A DNA stretch of 8,143 nucleotides from SKKC01 sp046542845 (GCA_046542845.1 JBKHAN010000094.1:1-8143), one strand, 5' to 3'; counted from the first letter of the stretch, positions 1-5,806 are shown. Numbers and translations: made by a program. The notes: generated by a model not told the origin, from the sequence alone.

Positions 1-1092
1 CCAGGGGCGTCGATGCTGTTTCCCCGTAAGGCGGTACCAGAAGCCGGCGGGCCCGGGGGCGGAGTTTGCCGCGGGGGCGGGGTTTGCCGCGGGGGCGGGG
101 TTTCCCGCGGGGGCGTTTCCCGCGGGGGCGTTTCCCGCCGCGGGGGCGTTTCCCGCCGCGGGGGCGGGGTTTGCCGCGGGGGCGTTTCCCGCCGCGGGGG
201 CGTTTTCCGCGGGGGCGTCTCCCGCCGGGGCGGTGCGCCTCCCGAGCGCGAGGCCGCGTTTGATCGCGTGTATGCGGGTATGATCGCGCACCACCGATTC
301 GCCCACGAGCACCCCGTTGAATCCCGACTGCGAGGCGAGTGCGGCCTGCTCTTCTTCGAAGATTCCCGACTCGTAGACGACGCTGCAGGGCCAGTCTATC
401 GCGTGGCGGACCCGCACGGGCCCGAGCGGGTCTATGCGAAAGGTCTTGAGGTCGCGGGCGTTGACTCCCACAAGGCGCGGGGCGAGTGGAGCCACCCGAC
501 GCGCTTCGTGGCTGTCGTGAACCTCAACAAGCGACTCCATGCCGAGTTCGGTCGCCCGCGCGTACATGGCCGAAAGTGATTCGTCGGATAGAAGCGATGC
601 GATCAGCAGAACGCAGTCGGCTCCTGCCCGGTAGGAACACTCGACGTCCGCAACGTCCAGAAGAAAATCCTTGCGCAATACGGGCAGATCCGGGAAGGTC
701 TTTTTGACGACCATGAGGTCGGTAAGCGTGCCGCCAAAGTGGTCTTCCTCCGTCAGGACTGATATGGCGTTCGCTCCAAGATCGCGATACACACCAGCCT
801 GCCGCACCGGTTGTATACCGGCGTTGATCGTTCCCCGCGACGGGCTTTTGCGTTTGATCTCGCAGATCACAAAGCCGTCGTCTGGAAACCCCACCACCGG
901 GTACAGGCGTTCCTCGGGCAGGAGCGAGGAAAGACCATAGCCTTCCTCCGTGATGCGCTGCGCTCGCCTGTCTGCGATGCGCGTCAGAATGTCGGCTTCG
1001 GCCGTTTCCCGCGCACCCGCAGGCTGTCGGTCCGCAGGCTGCCCACCCGCCGGCCCGGTCGCACGGTCGACTCGTATTTCCCTCGCGCTCAT
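1..1092 (-). CDS. trpC: Indole-3-glycerol-phosphate synthase, probable TrpC-TrpF fusion (partial)
   Basis: Cytoplasmic enzyme that converts carboxyphenylaminodeoxyribulose phosphate to indole-3-glycerol phosphate in tryptophan synthesis. The 364 visible codons run open to the window edge with no stop. Residues about 33-283 form the TrpC barrel. Visible active-site motifs are CEIKRKSPSRG (E78, K80, K82, S83), RKDF (K141), EVHD (E190), NARDLKTF (N211), YESG (E241, S242) and VGES (264-266). Residues 1-32 are an Ala/Gly/Gln-rich extension. After the barrel, residues 288-349 are an Ala/Pro/Asn/Gly repeat, followed by GFWYRLTGKQHRRPW. A short basic segment like this often leads into the KICG motif of phosphoribosylanthranilate isomerase (TrpF), so a bifunctional TrpC-F protein is inferred; the TrpF domain itself is outside the window. 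The ATG overlaps the trpGD stop as ATGA, which suggests coupled translation. The TrpC call is firm; the fusion is probable. Confidence 0.93.
   Translation of the reverse strand, partial: MSAREIRVDRATGPAGGQPADRQPAGARETAEADILTRIADRRAQRITEEGYGLSSLLPEERLYPVVGFPDDGFVICEIKRKSPSRGTINAGIQPVRQAGVYRDLGANAISVLTEEDHFGGTLTDLMVVKKTFPDLPVLRKDFLLDVADVECSYRAGADCVLLIASLLSDESLSAMYARATELGMESLVEVHDSHEARRVAPLAPRLVGVNARDLKTFRIDPLGPVRVRHAIDWPCSVVYESGIFEEEQAALASQSGFNGVLVGESVVRDHTRIHAIKRGLALGRRTAPAGDAPAENAPAAGNAPAANPAPAAGNAPAAGNAPAGNAPAGNPAPAANPAPAANSAPGPAGFWYRLTGKQHRRPW
46..231 (-). repeat. In-frame GC-rich minisatellite encoding an Ala/Pro/Asn linker
   Basis: About eleven imperfect units of 15, 18 or 21 bases lie in tandem. 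On the plus strand typical units are GCGTTTCCCGCGGGG, the same with an extra CGC, and GCGGGGTTTGCCGCGGGG. On the coding strand they read NAPAG, NAPAAG and NPAPAA, at residues 288-349 of TrpC. Every unit is a multiple of three, so gain or loss of a unit would keep the frame. Proline/alanine repeats of this sort act as flexible tethers in other multidomain enzymes. Here the repeat would join the TrpC barrel to the inferred TrpF domain. Confidence 0.9.
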
Positions 1093-2705
1093 GCTGCACC
1101 CTCGTCCGGCGTGGTTTCGTGGGACCTCTTGAGGATCCCGTTCACGCGTACAGCGACCGAACCGTCTGCAAGCGCCGTTCGGACCCGCCCAACGCCGTCG
1201 GCCAGATCGTCCGCGATACCGGCAATCCAGAGCGCCGCTCCGGCGTTCAGGAGCACCGCGTCGCGTACCGCAGGCGGTCCGTTGCCGGCGAGAAGCTCGC
1301 GGGCGATACCGGCGTTCTCCTCTGCAGTGCCTCCGGTCATGTCTTTCGTTTCGTGACCGCTTATGCCGTAGTCGGCCGGATCAATCACGAACTCGCGAAT
1401 GCTGCCGTCCGGCTCAAGCAGGGCCGCAGTCGTGAGCGCGGCCGGGCTTATCTCGTCGAGGCCGTCGTGACCGTGCACGACAAGCGCCCGCTTGAGCCCG
1501 AGTTTCCGGCCCGCCTCCGCGACGACGCGGCAGAAGCGCGGGTCGAAGACCCCGATTACCTGATAGGCGGCTCCCGCGGGGTTTGATAGCGGGCCCACAA
1601 GGTTGAACACGGTCTTGATCTTGAGCTCTCGCCGCGGAACCGCCGCGTGCCTCATGGCGCTGTGGTACAGCGGCGCGAAGAGAAACGCGAAGCCTTCCTC
1701 TTCGAGAAATCGCTCGCAGGCTGCCGGCGCGAGATCGACGTTCAGACCGAGCGCACGATAAAAGTCCGCGCTCCCGCTTATGCTCGACACTGCACGGTTT
1801 CCGTGCTTGGCGACCTTGGCGCCGCAGGCTGCTGCAACGAGCGCACAGAAACTTGAGATGTTGAAGGTGCCCAGCCCGTCCCCTCCGGTGCCACAGGTAT
1901 CGAGCGTCTCGCCCGAGACATTGACCGGAATCCGGCGCCGCTGCAACACCGAAGCGCATCCCGCGACTTCGCTTGCGGCGATCCCCTTCGCGTTCAGACC
2001 CACGAGAACCCCGGCAATCTGCGCCGGGGTAAGACTGCCGTCGGTGACCTCCTCCATGAAACGCTGCGCTTCATCGAAGCTCAGGTCATGCCCCTCGATG
2101 ACGCGGTTCAGCGTGCCCGCGTAGTCGAACGGCTCGCGCCGATAATGCAGGAAGGCGCGAAGCACCTCCATTCCCGCAGCGCTCCCGATCGACTCGGGGT
2201 GAAACTGTACGCCTTCGACGAGGTGCTCCCGGTGCCTGACGCCCATAATTTCGTCGTCCTCGCTGTAGGCGGTTACCTCGAGCTCGGGGGGAAGGCTTTC
2301 GGGGTCGATAACGAGCGAGTGGTAGCGCATGAAGGTCGCGGCAGTGCCGATGGTGCGAAAAACCCCCTGCCCGTCGAGTCGCATGGGTTCGGCCTTGCCG
2401 TGCACGATGCGTTTCGCGCCGACAATGCGCCCGCCGAAGGCTTCCCCGATTGCCTGATGCCCGAGGCACACGCCGAGGATGGGGATGCTTCCGGCGAAGG
2501 CCTGAATGAGCGCGATGCTTATTCCCGCGTCTGCGGGGCGACCTGGTCCGGGCGAGATAACGATGCGCGAGGGCGAAAGCGCCCGCACTTCATCCACCGT
2601 AATGCGATCGTTTCTTACCACCTGTACCGGCTCACTGGTGAGCTCACTCAGATACTGGTACAGATTGTGGGTAAACGAGTCGTAGTTATCAAGCAGCAGA
2701 ATCAT
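1089..2705 (-). CDS. trpGD: Bifunctional anthranilate synthase glutaminase / anthranilate phosphoribosyltransferase (TrpG-TrpD fusion)
   Basis: 538-residue cytoplasmic fusion. Residues 1-190 are a class I glutamine amidotransferase that supplies ammonia to TrpE. It shows the N-terminal LLLDNYDSFTHNL, the oxyanion-hole SPGPG (51-55), the nucleophile C80 in GVCLGHQ, and H169 and E171 in GVQFHPES. Residues about 196-530 are TrpD, which transfers phosphoribose to anthranilate. It shows the phosphate-binding GTGGD (272-276), KHGNR (300-304), the KTVFNLVGPLSNP region (364-376) and the HGHDGLDEIS metal and substrate region (411-420). Both active sites look intact. The same fusion is found in Escherichia coli trpD. 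The ATG has a strong GGAGG eight bases upstream, inside the last codons of trpE. The stop overlaps the trpC start by ATGA. The gene is the second structural gene of the trp operon and depends on the attenuator upstream of trpE. Confidence 0.96.
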   Translation of the reverse strand: MILLLDNYDSFTHNLYQYLSELTSEPVQVVRNDRITVDEVRALSPSRIVISPGPGRPADAGISIALIQAFAGSIPILGVCLGHQAIGEAFGGRIVGAKRIVHGKAEPMRLDGQGVFRTIGTAATFMRYHSLVIDPESLPPELEVTAYSEDDEIMGVRHREHLVEGVQFHPESIGSAAGMEVLRAFLHYRREPFDYAGTLNRVIEGHDLSFDEAQRFMEEVTDGSLTPAQIAGVLVGLNAKGIAASEVAGCASVLQRRRIPVNVSGETLDTCGTGGDGLGTFNISSFCALVAAACGAKVAKHGNRAVSSISGSADFYRALGLNVDLAPAACERFLEEEGFAFLFAPLYHSAMRHAAVPRRELKIKTVFNLVGPLSNPAGAAYQVIGVFDPRFCRVVAEAGRKLGLKRALVVHGHDGLDEISPAALTTAALLEPDGSIREFVIDPADYGISGHETKDMTGGTAEENAGIARELLAGNGPPAVRDAVLLNAGAALWIAGIADDLADGVGRVRTALADGSVAVRVNGILKRSHETTPDEGAA

Positions 2706-2708
2706 TGC

Positions 2709-4106
2709 TTATACCTCCAGGCCGATGGCCCGTGCGAGGGCCGAGAGCTTTTCCTGTGTTTCTTCGAACTCGCGTTCCGGGGTCGAGTCATAAACTACTC
2801 CCGCGCCCGCCTGAAGGACCATCGTTTTCCCCTTTTTCATGGCACAGCGAATCGCAATACAGGTATCAAGGTTCCCTCCCGGTTCAACGTAGCCGACGAC
2901 ACCCGCGTAAAAACCGCGCCGGTGTGGCTCAATCGCGTCAAGCGTCTCGATCGCCCGGATCTTGGGCGCTCCCGACACCGTGCCCGCGGGAAAGGTCGCG
3001 CGAAGCGCGTGTATCCCATCCGCTCCGCCTCGGAGCCTGCCCCGCGCTTCGCTCACGATGTGCATGACCCGGCTGTAGCGCTCGATAGCCATCAGTTCGG
3101 TCACGTTGACTTGGTCGCAGACGCGTCCGATATCGTTACGCGCGAGATCGACGAGCATGCGGTGCTCCGCAAGCTCTTTCTCGTCGGTCAGGAGTTCCTT
3201 CTCCAGAGCGAGGTCCTCCGCGTCGGTCGCACCGCGTCTGCGGGTCCCCGCGATAGGCCTGATCTGCACCTCTCCGCGTCGGACCTTTACGTGGACCTCG
3301 GGAGACGCGCCGAATAACTGTGTATCCCCGTAGTCCAGGTAAAACAGGTACGGTGCCGGATTCGCGGTCCTGAGTCTGCGGTATGCTTCGAGCGCAGGCA
3401 GTTCGGTCACAGCCTCGACCCGGCGGCTCAGGACCGCCTGCAGCAGGTTCCCCGCCACGATCTCGTCCTTGAGCATAGCCACTCCGTCCTTGAAGCGCTC
3501 CTTTTCTCTGGGGTCTACGCTCACTTTTGCGTGGTAGTGGCCCTCGTCGAGGGTCAGGTGCCCGTAATCGTCGTCGAGAATTCGCGTGGCGACCCTGTCG
3601 ACCGCCTCGCGCAGGTCGACTTCGTGTTCCGCGTAGTTGACCCCGAGCAGGTGAAGCTCATCGGTATAATGATCGAAGACAATGAACACGTGGCCGAACA
3701 TGAACGACGCGAGCGGGTTTCCCAGAGGATCGGGCCGGTTGGCGAGATGGATGGTGTCGCACTTTGCCGAGAACTCGTAGGAAAGATAACCGACCCCACC
3801 CGCAGGAAAGGGAACACCGCCCTGCATGGGCTCGTGCTGGTCGGCGATATACCGAAGCACGTCGAGAATGTCGCGCGCCTGACTCTTGACCCGCCACCTG
3901 CCGCGTTCATCGACCAGGAAAATCCCCCGGTCGGTCTCGAAGATTCGAAAGGCCTCGTCGACCATGATCAACGAGTAGCGCTCGCGGCCGTTCTGAAACG
4001 TCGCCGATTCGAGCAGCACGCGTGCGTCAAGCTTGCGGGCAAGCGCAAAGGGCGTAAAACGCTCTCCCGAGAGCGTACGTGTTATGGTGTCACTGCGGGT
4101 GTCCAT
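2709..4106 (-). CDS. trpE: Anthranilate synthase component I
   Basis: Makes anthranilate from chorismate and ammonia, the first committed step of tryptophan synthesis, in complex with the TrpG domain of its neighbour. The 465 residues are a usual TrpE length. The tryptophan feedback-binding motif LLESX10S is exact (31-34 and S45), so allosteric inhibition is expected. Catalytic-domain motifs are PIAGTRRRG (284-292), DLARNDIGRVC (320-330), FPAGTVSGAPK (372-382) and GAGVVYDSTPEREFEET (434-450). The ATG was chosen because GAAGGA lies ten bases upstream. A TTG sixty bases further upstream is in frame, but it falls in the terminator U-run and the added residues do not look like TrpE. The TAA stop is three bases before the trpGD start, and the trpGD ribosome-binding site lies within the last trpE codons. 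Transcription is controlled by the leader at 4165-4306. Confidence 0.96.
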   Translation of the reverse strand: MDTRSDTITRTLSGERFTPFALARKLDARVLLESATFQNGRERYSLIMVDEAFRIFETDRGIFLVDERGRWRVKSQARDILDVLRYIADQHEPMQGGVPFPAGGVGYLSYEFSAKCDTIHLANRPDPLGNPLASFMFGHVFIVFDHYTDELHLLGVNYAEHEVDLREAVDRVATRILDDDYGHLTLDEGHYHAKVSVDPREKERFKDGVAMLKDEIVAGNLLQAVLSRRVEAVTELPALEAYRRLRTANPAPYLFYLDYGDTQLFGASPEVHVKVRRGEVQIRPIAGTRRRGATDAEDLALEKELLTDEKELAEHRMLVDLARNDIGRVCDQVNVTELMAIERYSRVMHIVSEARGRLRGGADGIHALRATFPAGTVSGAPKIRAIETLDAIEPHRRGFYAGVVGYVEPGGNLDTCIAIRCAMKKGKTMVLQAGAGVVYDSTPEREFEETQEKLSALARAIGLEV

Positions 4107-4116
4107 GTTCGGTCCG

Positions 4117-4122
4117 TCCTTC
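4117..4122 (-). promoter_or_regulatory. trpE ribosome-binding site
   Basis: GAAGGA on the minus strand, ten bases before the ATG at 4106. It decides the trpE start in favour of this ATG over the in-frame TTG at 4166. Confidence 0.7.
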
Positions 4123-4164
4123 GTGTTCGCCACCCTGGAGTTGACGCTGTCGCGCCGGTGGCAC

Positions 4165-4214
4165 AAAAAAAAGGCCGCTACCGGTACGCTTCGTTGCGTC
4201 TACCGGGCGGCCTT
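4165..4214 (-). terminator. trp attenuator: intrinsic terminator (segments 3 and 4)
   Basis: Read on the minus strand, AAGGCCGC CCGGTA (4214-4201) pairs with TACCGG TA GCGGCCTT (4186-4171). This gives a 14-bp stem with a two-base bulge and a 14-base loop, followed by a run of eight U (the last two of which can pair in the stem base). It lies between the Trp-rich leader peptide and trpE, so it is the attenuation terminator of the operon. The upper part of segment 3 (CCCGGTA, 4207-4201) is also complementary to segment 2 (TACCGGG, 4252-4246). The terminator can therefore be replaced by an antiterminator. Confidence 0.93.
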
Positions 4215-4260
4215 CTTCGTTTCACACACTACATGCGTGAAGAGCCCCGGTATTACCGGA
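4201..4260 (-). promoter_or_regulatory. trp antiterminator and 1:2 pause hairpin
   Basis: The transcript carries alternating complementary blocks. Segment 1 is CCGGTA (4259-4254), spanning the last leader codon and its stop. Segment 2 is TACCGGG (4252-4246). Segment 3 is CCCGGTA (4207-4201). Segment 4 is TACCGG (4186-4181). Segments 1 and 2 form a hairpin with an AAU loop, 5 bp and extendable with G-U pairs. Segments 2 and 3 pair perfectly over 7 bp. A ribosome stalled on the Trp codons at 4267-4262 would cover segment 1 and free segment 2 to pair with segment 3, which prevents the terminator. This is the classical enterobacterial mechanism, read here directly from base complementarity. Confidence 0.85.
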
Positions 4261-4306
4261 GCCACCAACCAGAAATATGTGTAATGTCTCGTACTTGAGA
4301 AATCAT
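4253..4306 (-). CDS. trpL: trp operon leader peptide
   Basis: A 17-residue open frame, MISQVRDITHISGWWLR, with two adjacent Trp codons (4267-4262) four codons before the stop, counting the stop. Its function is to sense charged tRNA-Trp: ribosome stalling at the Trp codons controls which downstream RNA hairpin forms. The GWW motif and length resemble the 14-residue E. coli TrpL. The position is right, downstream of a TTGACA promoter and directly upstream of the mutually exclusive hairpins and trpE. There is no clear Shine-Dalgarno sequence, and the predicted transcript starts only about four bases before the ATG, so translation may be nearly leaderless. Confidence 0.9.
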   Translation of the reverse strand: MISQVRDITHISGWWLR

Positions 4307-4316
4307 CGTGACTCTG

Positions 4317-4346
4317 AAACTACCCGCGAGGTCGGGGATGTGTCAA
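4317..4346 (-). promoter_or_regulatory. trp operon promoter
   Basis: Perfect -35 TTGACA (4346-4341), an 18-base spacer and -10 TAGTTT (4322-4317), which keeps the important T1, A2 and T6 positions. Transcription would start near 4310, just before the trpL ATG at 4306. The -35 falls in the last codons of the Phd/YefM-like gene, and the -10 begins with that gene's TAG stop codon. No trp operator sequence was recognised. Confidence 0.65.
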
Positions 4347-4568
4347 GATGCGGGGGGGTTGCATTCCTTCAAGAATAGATTCACGCATTCCTGGTATAGC
4401 TGTCAGTGCGAGTGTTGCTTCGATATTGTTCCAGTCCGCGTCGGAGACCAGAACAGCTGCACCGTTTTTTCCAGTGATCTGTATCGGTCGATGCGACTCT
4501 CTGACCTGTTGGACGGATCTGGCAGGCAGTAGAAGTCGTTGCTCGGTTATTGTATTGACAATAAGCAT
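4320..4568 (-). CDS. Phd/YefM-family antitoxin-like protein, probably orphan and C-terminally altered
   Basis: 82 residues from the ATG; a GTG two codons upstream is the alternative start. The middle (residues 24-69) matches the Phd/YefM antitoxin pattern: ESHRPIQITGKNGAAVLVSDADW, then IEATLAL, then IPGMRESILEGM. Such proteins bind operator DNA through the N-terminal fold and neutralise a RelE/YoeB-type toxin through the C-terminal tail. Both ends are unusual. Residues 1-23 match the family's usual N-terminal helix poorly. After EGM the expected tail (typically TPLEECSEELDW-like) is replaced by QPPRILTHPRPRG, encoded across a C7 tract and the trp promoter. No toxin gene follows. No Shine-Dalgarno sequence is visible. 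It may be a decaying remnant, or a live DNA-binding protein without a partner. Confidence 0.6.
   Translation of the reverse strand: MLIVNTITEQRLLLPARSVQQVRESHRPIQITGKNGAAVLVSDADWNNIEATLALTAIPGMRESILEGMQPPRILTHPRPRG
4547..4564. promoter_or_regulatory. Perfect inverted repeat beside divergent toxin-antitoxin genes (candidate operator)
   Basis: TTATTGT-ATTG-ACAATAA is a perfect 7-bp inverted repeat with a four-base spacer. It contains a TTGACA hexamer on the plus strand at 4555-4560. It lies just upstream of the plus-strand toxin start at 4590 and overlaps the first codons of the minus-strand antitoxin-like gene. Toxin-antitoxin operons are commonly repressed by their antitoxin at such palindromes, so autoregulation is a reasonable inference. 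No good -10 sits at 16-18 bases from the TTGACA. Confidence 0.4.
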
Positions 4569-4589
4569 ACACACGATGCAACCTATGAC

Positions 4590-4886
4590 ATGACCTTCGA
4601 CTGGGACGACGAGAAGAACACGTTGATTAAGGAAACTCGTGGTGTTTCATTTGAAGAGATTGTCGTCGCGATTGATGAAGGGATGGTGATCCACGTTTTG
4701 GAGCATCCTAACAAAGATAAATACCCTGATCAGTATATTTATCTGATCAACTGGCGCGGTTATGTCTATGCGGTACCACATGTGATTAACGTTGAAACTG
4801 GCGTTATCTTTCTCAAGACGATCTATCCAAGCCGTCATTTCACGAAGTTGTATGGTCTTGGGCTGGAGGAAAACAATGGCAACTGA
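4590..4886 (+). CDS. BrnT-like type II toxin
   Basis: 98 residues. The start MTFDWDDEKNTLIKETRGVSFEE follows the BrnT pattern (F-x-W-D-x-x-K-N, then HGVSFEE). The end (AVPHVINVETGVIFLKTIYPSRHFTKLYG) fits the last strands of a small RelE-fold toxin, including the T-x-x-P-S-R-x-x-T-K-x-Y stretch common in relatives. BrnT-type toxins are ribonucleases that stop translation; that activity is known for the family and not shown for this protein. The ATG is chosen because similarity starts there; an in-frame TTG seventeen codons upstream is less likely. No Shine-Dalgarno sequence is obvious. Its last 11 bases overlap the next gene, the toxin-first order typical of BrnT/BrnA. Base composition is more AT-rich than the trp genes, in keeping with acquired DNA. 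Confidence 0.72.
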   Translation: MTFDWDDEKNTLIKETRGVSFEEIVVAIDEGMVIHVLEHPNKDKYPDQYIYLINWRGYVYAVPHVINVETGVIFLKTIYPSRHFTKLYGLGLEENNGN

Positions 4887-5175
4887 CGAACAGACAAACG
4901 GACTCACCTACATCGATGTCGAGGAACAGGAGATTGTCGAAAGCCTTGAACGAGGTGAATGGAACCCAGTATCGAATCTGAATGAAGCGCGCAGCCGAGC
5001 AGCACAATACGCGGAGGCAACGCTCAAGAAAGACAACCGCATGAACATCAGGCTAAGCAGTAGGGACATACTGCAGCTGAAAGCCCGCGCAGCCGAAGAA
5101 GGAGTTCCGTACCAGACGCTGGTGACTATGATCCTGCACAAGTACGTTAGCGGGCGCATGGTCGAGAAGAAGTGA
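4876..5175 (+). CDS. Ribbon-helix-helix antitoxin partner of the BrnT-like toxin
   Basis: 99 residues. Residues 1-52 are acidic and polar and probably bind and neutralise the toxin. Residues 54-95 look like a ribbon-helix-helix DNA-binding domain: strand NRMNIRLSS (54-62), helix ILQLKARAAEEG (65-76), then PYQTLVTMILHKYVSG (79-94). This pattern is typical of CopG/BrnA-like antitoxins, which bind DNA as dimers and repress their own operon. The ATG at 4876 is supported by GGAGGA five bases upstream, inside the toxin gene. The two genes overlap by 11 bases, so they are co-transcribed and likely coupled in translation. The gene converges on ssb, with about 107 bases between stops. No terminator was seen in its own direction. 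Confidence 0.78.
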   Translation: MATDEQTNGLTYIDVEEQEIVESLERGEWNPVSNLNEARSRAAQYAEATLKKDNRMNIRLSSRDILQLKARAAEEGVPYQTLVTMILHKYVSGRMVEKK

Positions 5176-5218
5176 TTAACGGATAATAATGTCTTCAGCG
5201 GTACGTTTTCCGCAGCGC

Positions 5219-5257
5219 AAAAAAAAGCCACGCGGCACCTCGGTGGTGCCGCGTGGC
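5219..5257 (-). terminator. ssb intrinsic terminator
   Basis: A perfect 13-bp stem, GCCACGCGGCACC (5227-5239) with GGTGCCGCGTGGC (5245-5257), and a five-base loop. It is followed on the minus strand by eight U (plus-strand A run 5219-5226). It begins 25 bases after the ssb stop. The plus-strand side lacks a T run, so it should act only on leftward transcription. Confidence 0.93.
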
Positions 5258-5282
5258 AGTGGAGTATGGCGTCTGCATGGAG

Positions 5283-5762
5283 TCAGAACGGCATTGGAAC
5301 TGTTTCTTCCTGTTTTTTGGCACCTCCTTTCTTTTTGGATTCGATCTCGTTGTCGACGGTAATGGCCGCGGCTACGAACTCGCTACCGGCAACCGTTCCG
5401 CTGACAAGCGCTTCCTCGTCCTGAACCTCGCTCTTGGGACGAGGACCGAGCTCGACATGATCGGCAACAATCTTGATGCGGCTCCGGCTCTGCCCTTCGT
5501 CGTTGGTCCAACGGTCCTGCTTGAGCCTGCCGACAACGCGGACGTTTCGGCCCTTCTCGAGCTCCCGGCTGCACCGCTCCGCGCTCTGTGCCCAGGTTTC
5601 CACATCGAAATAGCTGACCTCCTTCTGCATATCATCGCCCTGGCGGTAGAAGCGATTCGCTGCAAGCCGAAAGTTGCATACCGGTGTGCCCTTGGTCGTC
5701 TCTTTCAGAACCGGGTCTGCGGTCAGATTGCCATCGATCAGAATTGAATTGAGATTGTTCAT
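5283..5762 (-). CDS. ssb: Single-stranded DNA-binding protein
   Basis: 159 residues. It coats single-stranded DNA in replication, recombination and repair. Residues 1-108 form the OB fold: MNNLNSILIDGNLTADP, GTPVCNFRLAANRF (25-38), VSYFDVETW (49-57), LEKGRNVRVVGRLKQDRW (68-85) and SRIKIVADHVE (94-104). Aromatic residues F31, W57 and W85 sit where SSBs stack on DNA bases. Residues 109-151 are a variable linker. The tail ends EETVPMPF, keeping the final Pro-Phe that partner proteins recognise, but with less acid charge than the usual DDDIPF. The ATG has GGGAG eleven bases upstream. A strong terminator follows, and the flanking genes are unrelated, so ssb is probably transcribed alone. The usual rpsF/rpsR neighbours are absent. 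Confidence 0.96.
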   Translation of the reverse strand: MNNLNSILIDGNLTADPVLKETTKGTPVCNFRLAANRFYRQGDDMQKEVSYFDVETWAQSAERCSRELEKGRNVRVVGRLKQDRWTNDEGQSRSRIKIVADHVELGPRPKSEVQDEEALVSGTVAGSEFVAAAITVDNEIESKKKGGAKKQEETVPMPF

Positions 5763-5806
5763 ACGGCGTTGTTCTCCCTGCCCTATGTGGTGTGTCTGTC
5801 ATTCCT

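Noticed and set aside
46..231. CRISPR array
   Set aside because: Units are only 15-21 bases, lie directly next to each other without unique spacers, and are in frame with trpC.
13..579. Plus-strand open frame with Gly/Arg/Val repeats
   Set aside because: It is the antisense reading of the trpC repeat and barrel; the minus-strand frame gives clear TrpC motifs.
2088..3317. Long plus-strand open frame (409 codons) opposite trpE and trpGD
   Set aside because: It lies wholly antisense to two enzymes with intact motifs. Long antisense frames are common in GC-rich genes, and the translation shows no recognisable domain.
4107..4166. Longer trpE start at the TTG of 4166
   Set aside because: It begins within the attenuator U-run, so the first codons would be part of the terminator region. 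The added residues do not look like TrpE, and the ATG at 4106 has a good ribosome-binding site.
5176..5218. Small RNA or tRNA in the gap between the antitoxin and the ssb terminator
   Set aside because: Only 43 bases remain, with no cloverleaf and no promoter; nothing supports an RNA gene.
5253..5747. Plus-strand open frame antisense to ssb
   Set aside because: Mirror of the ssb coding sequence with no ribosome-binding site and no family resemblance.
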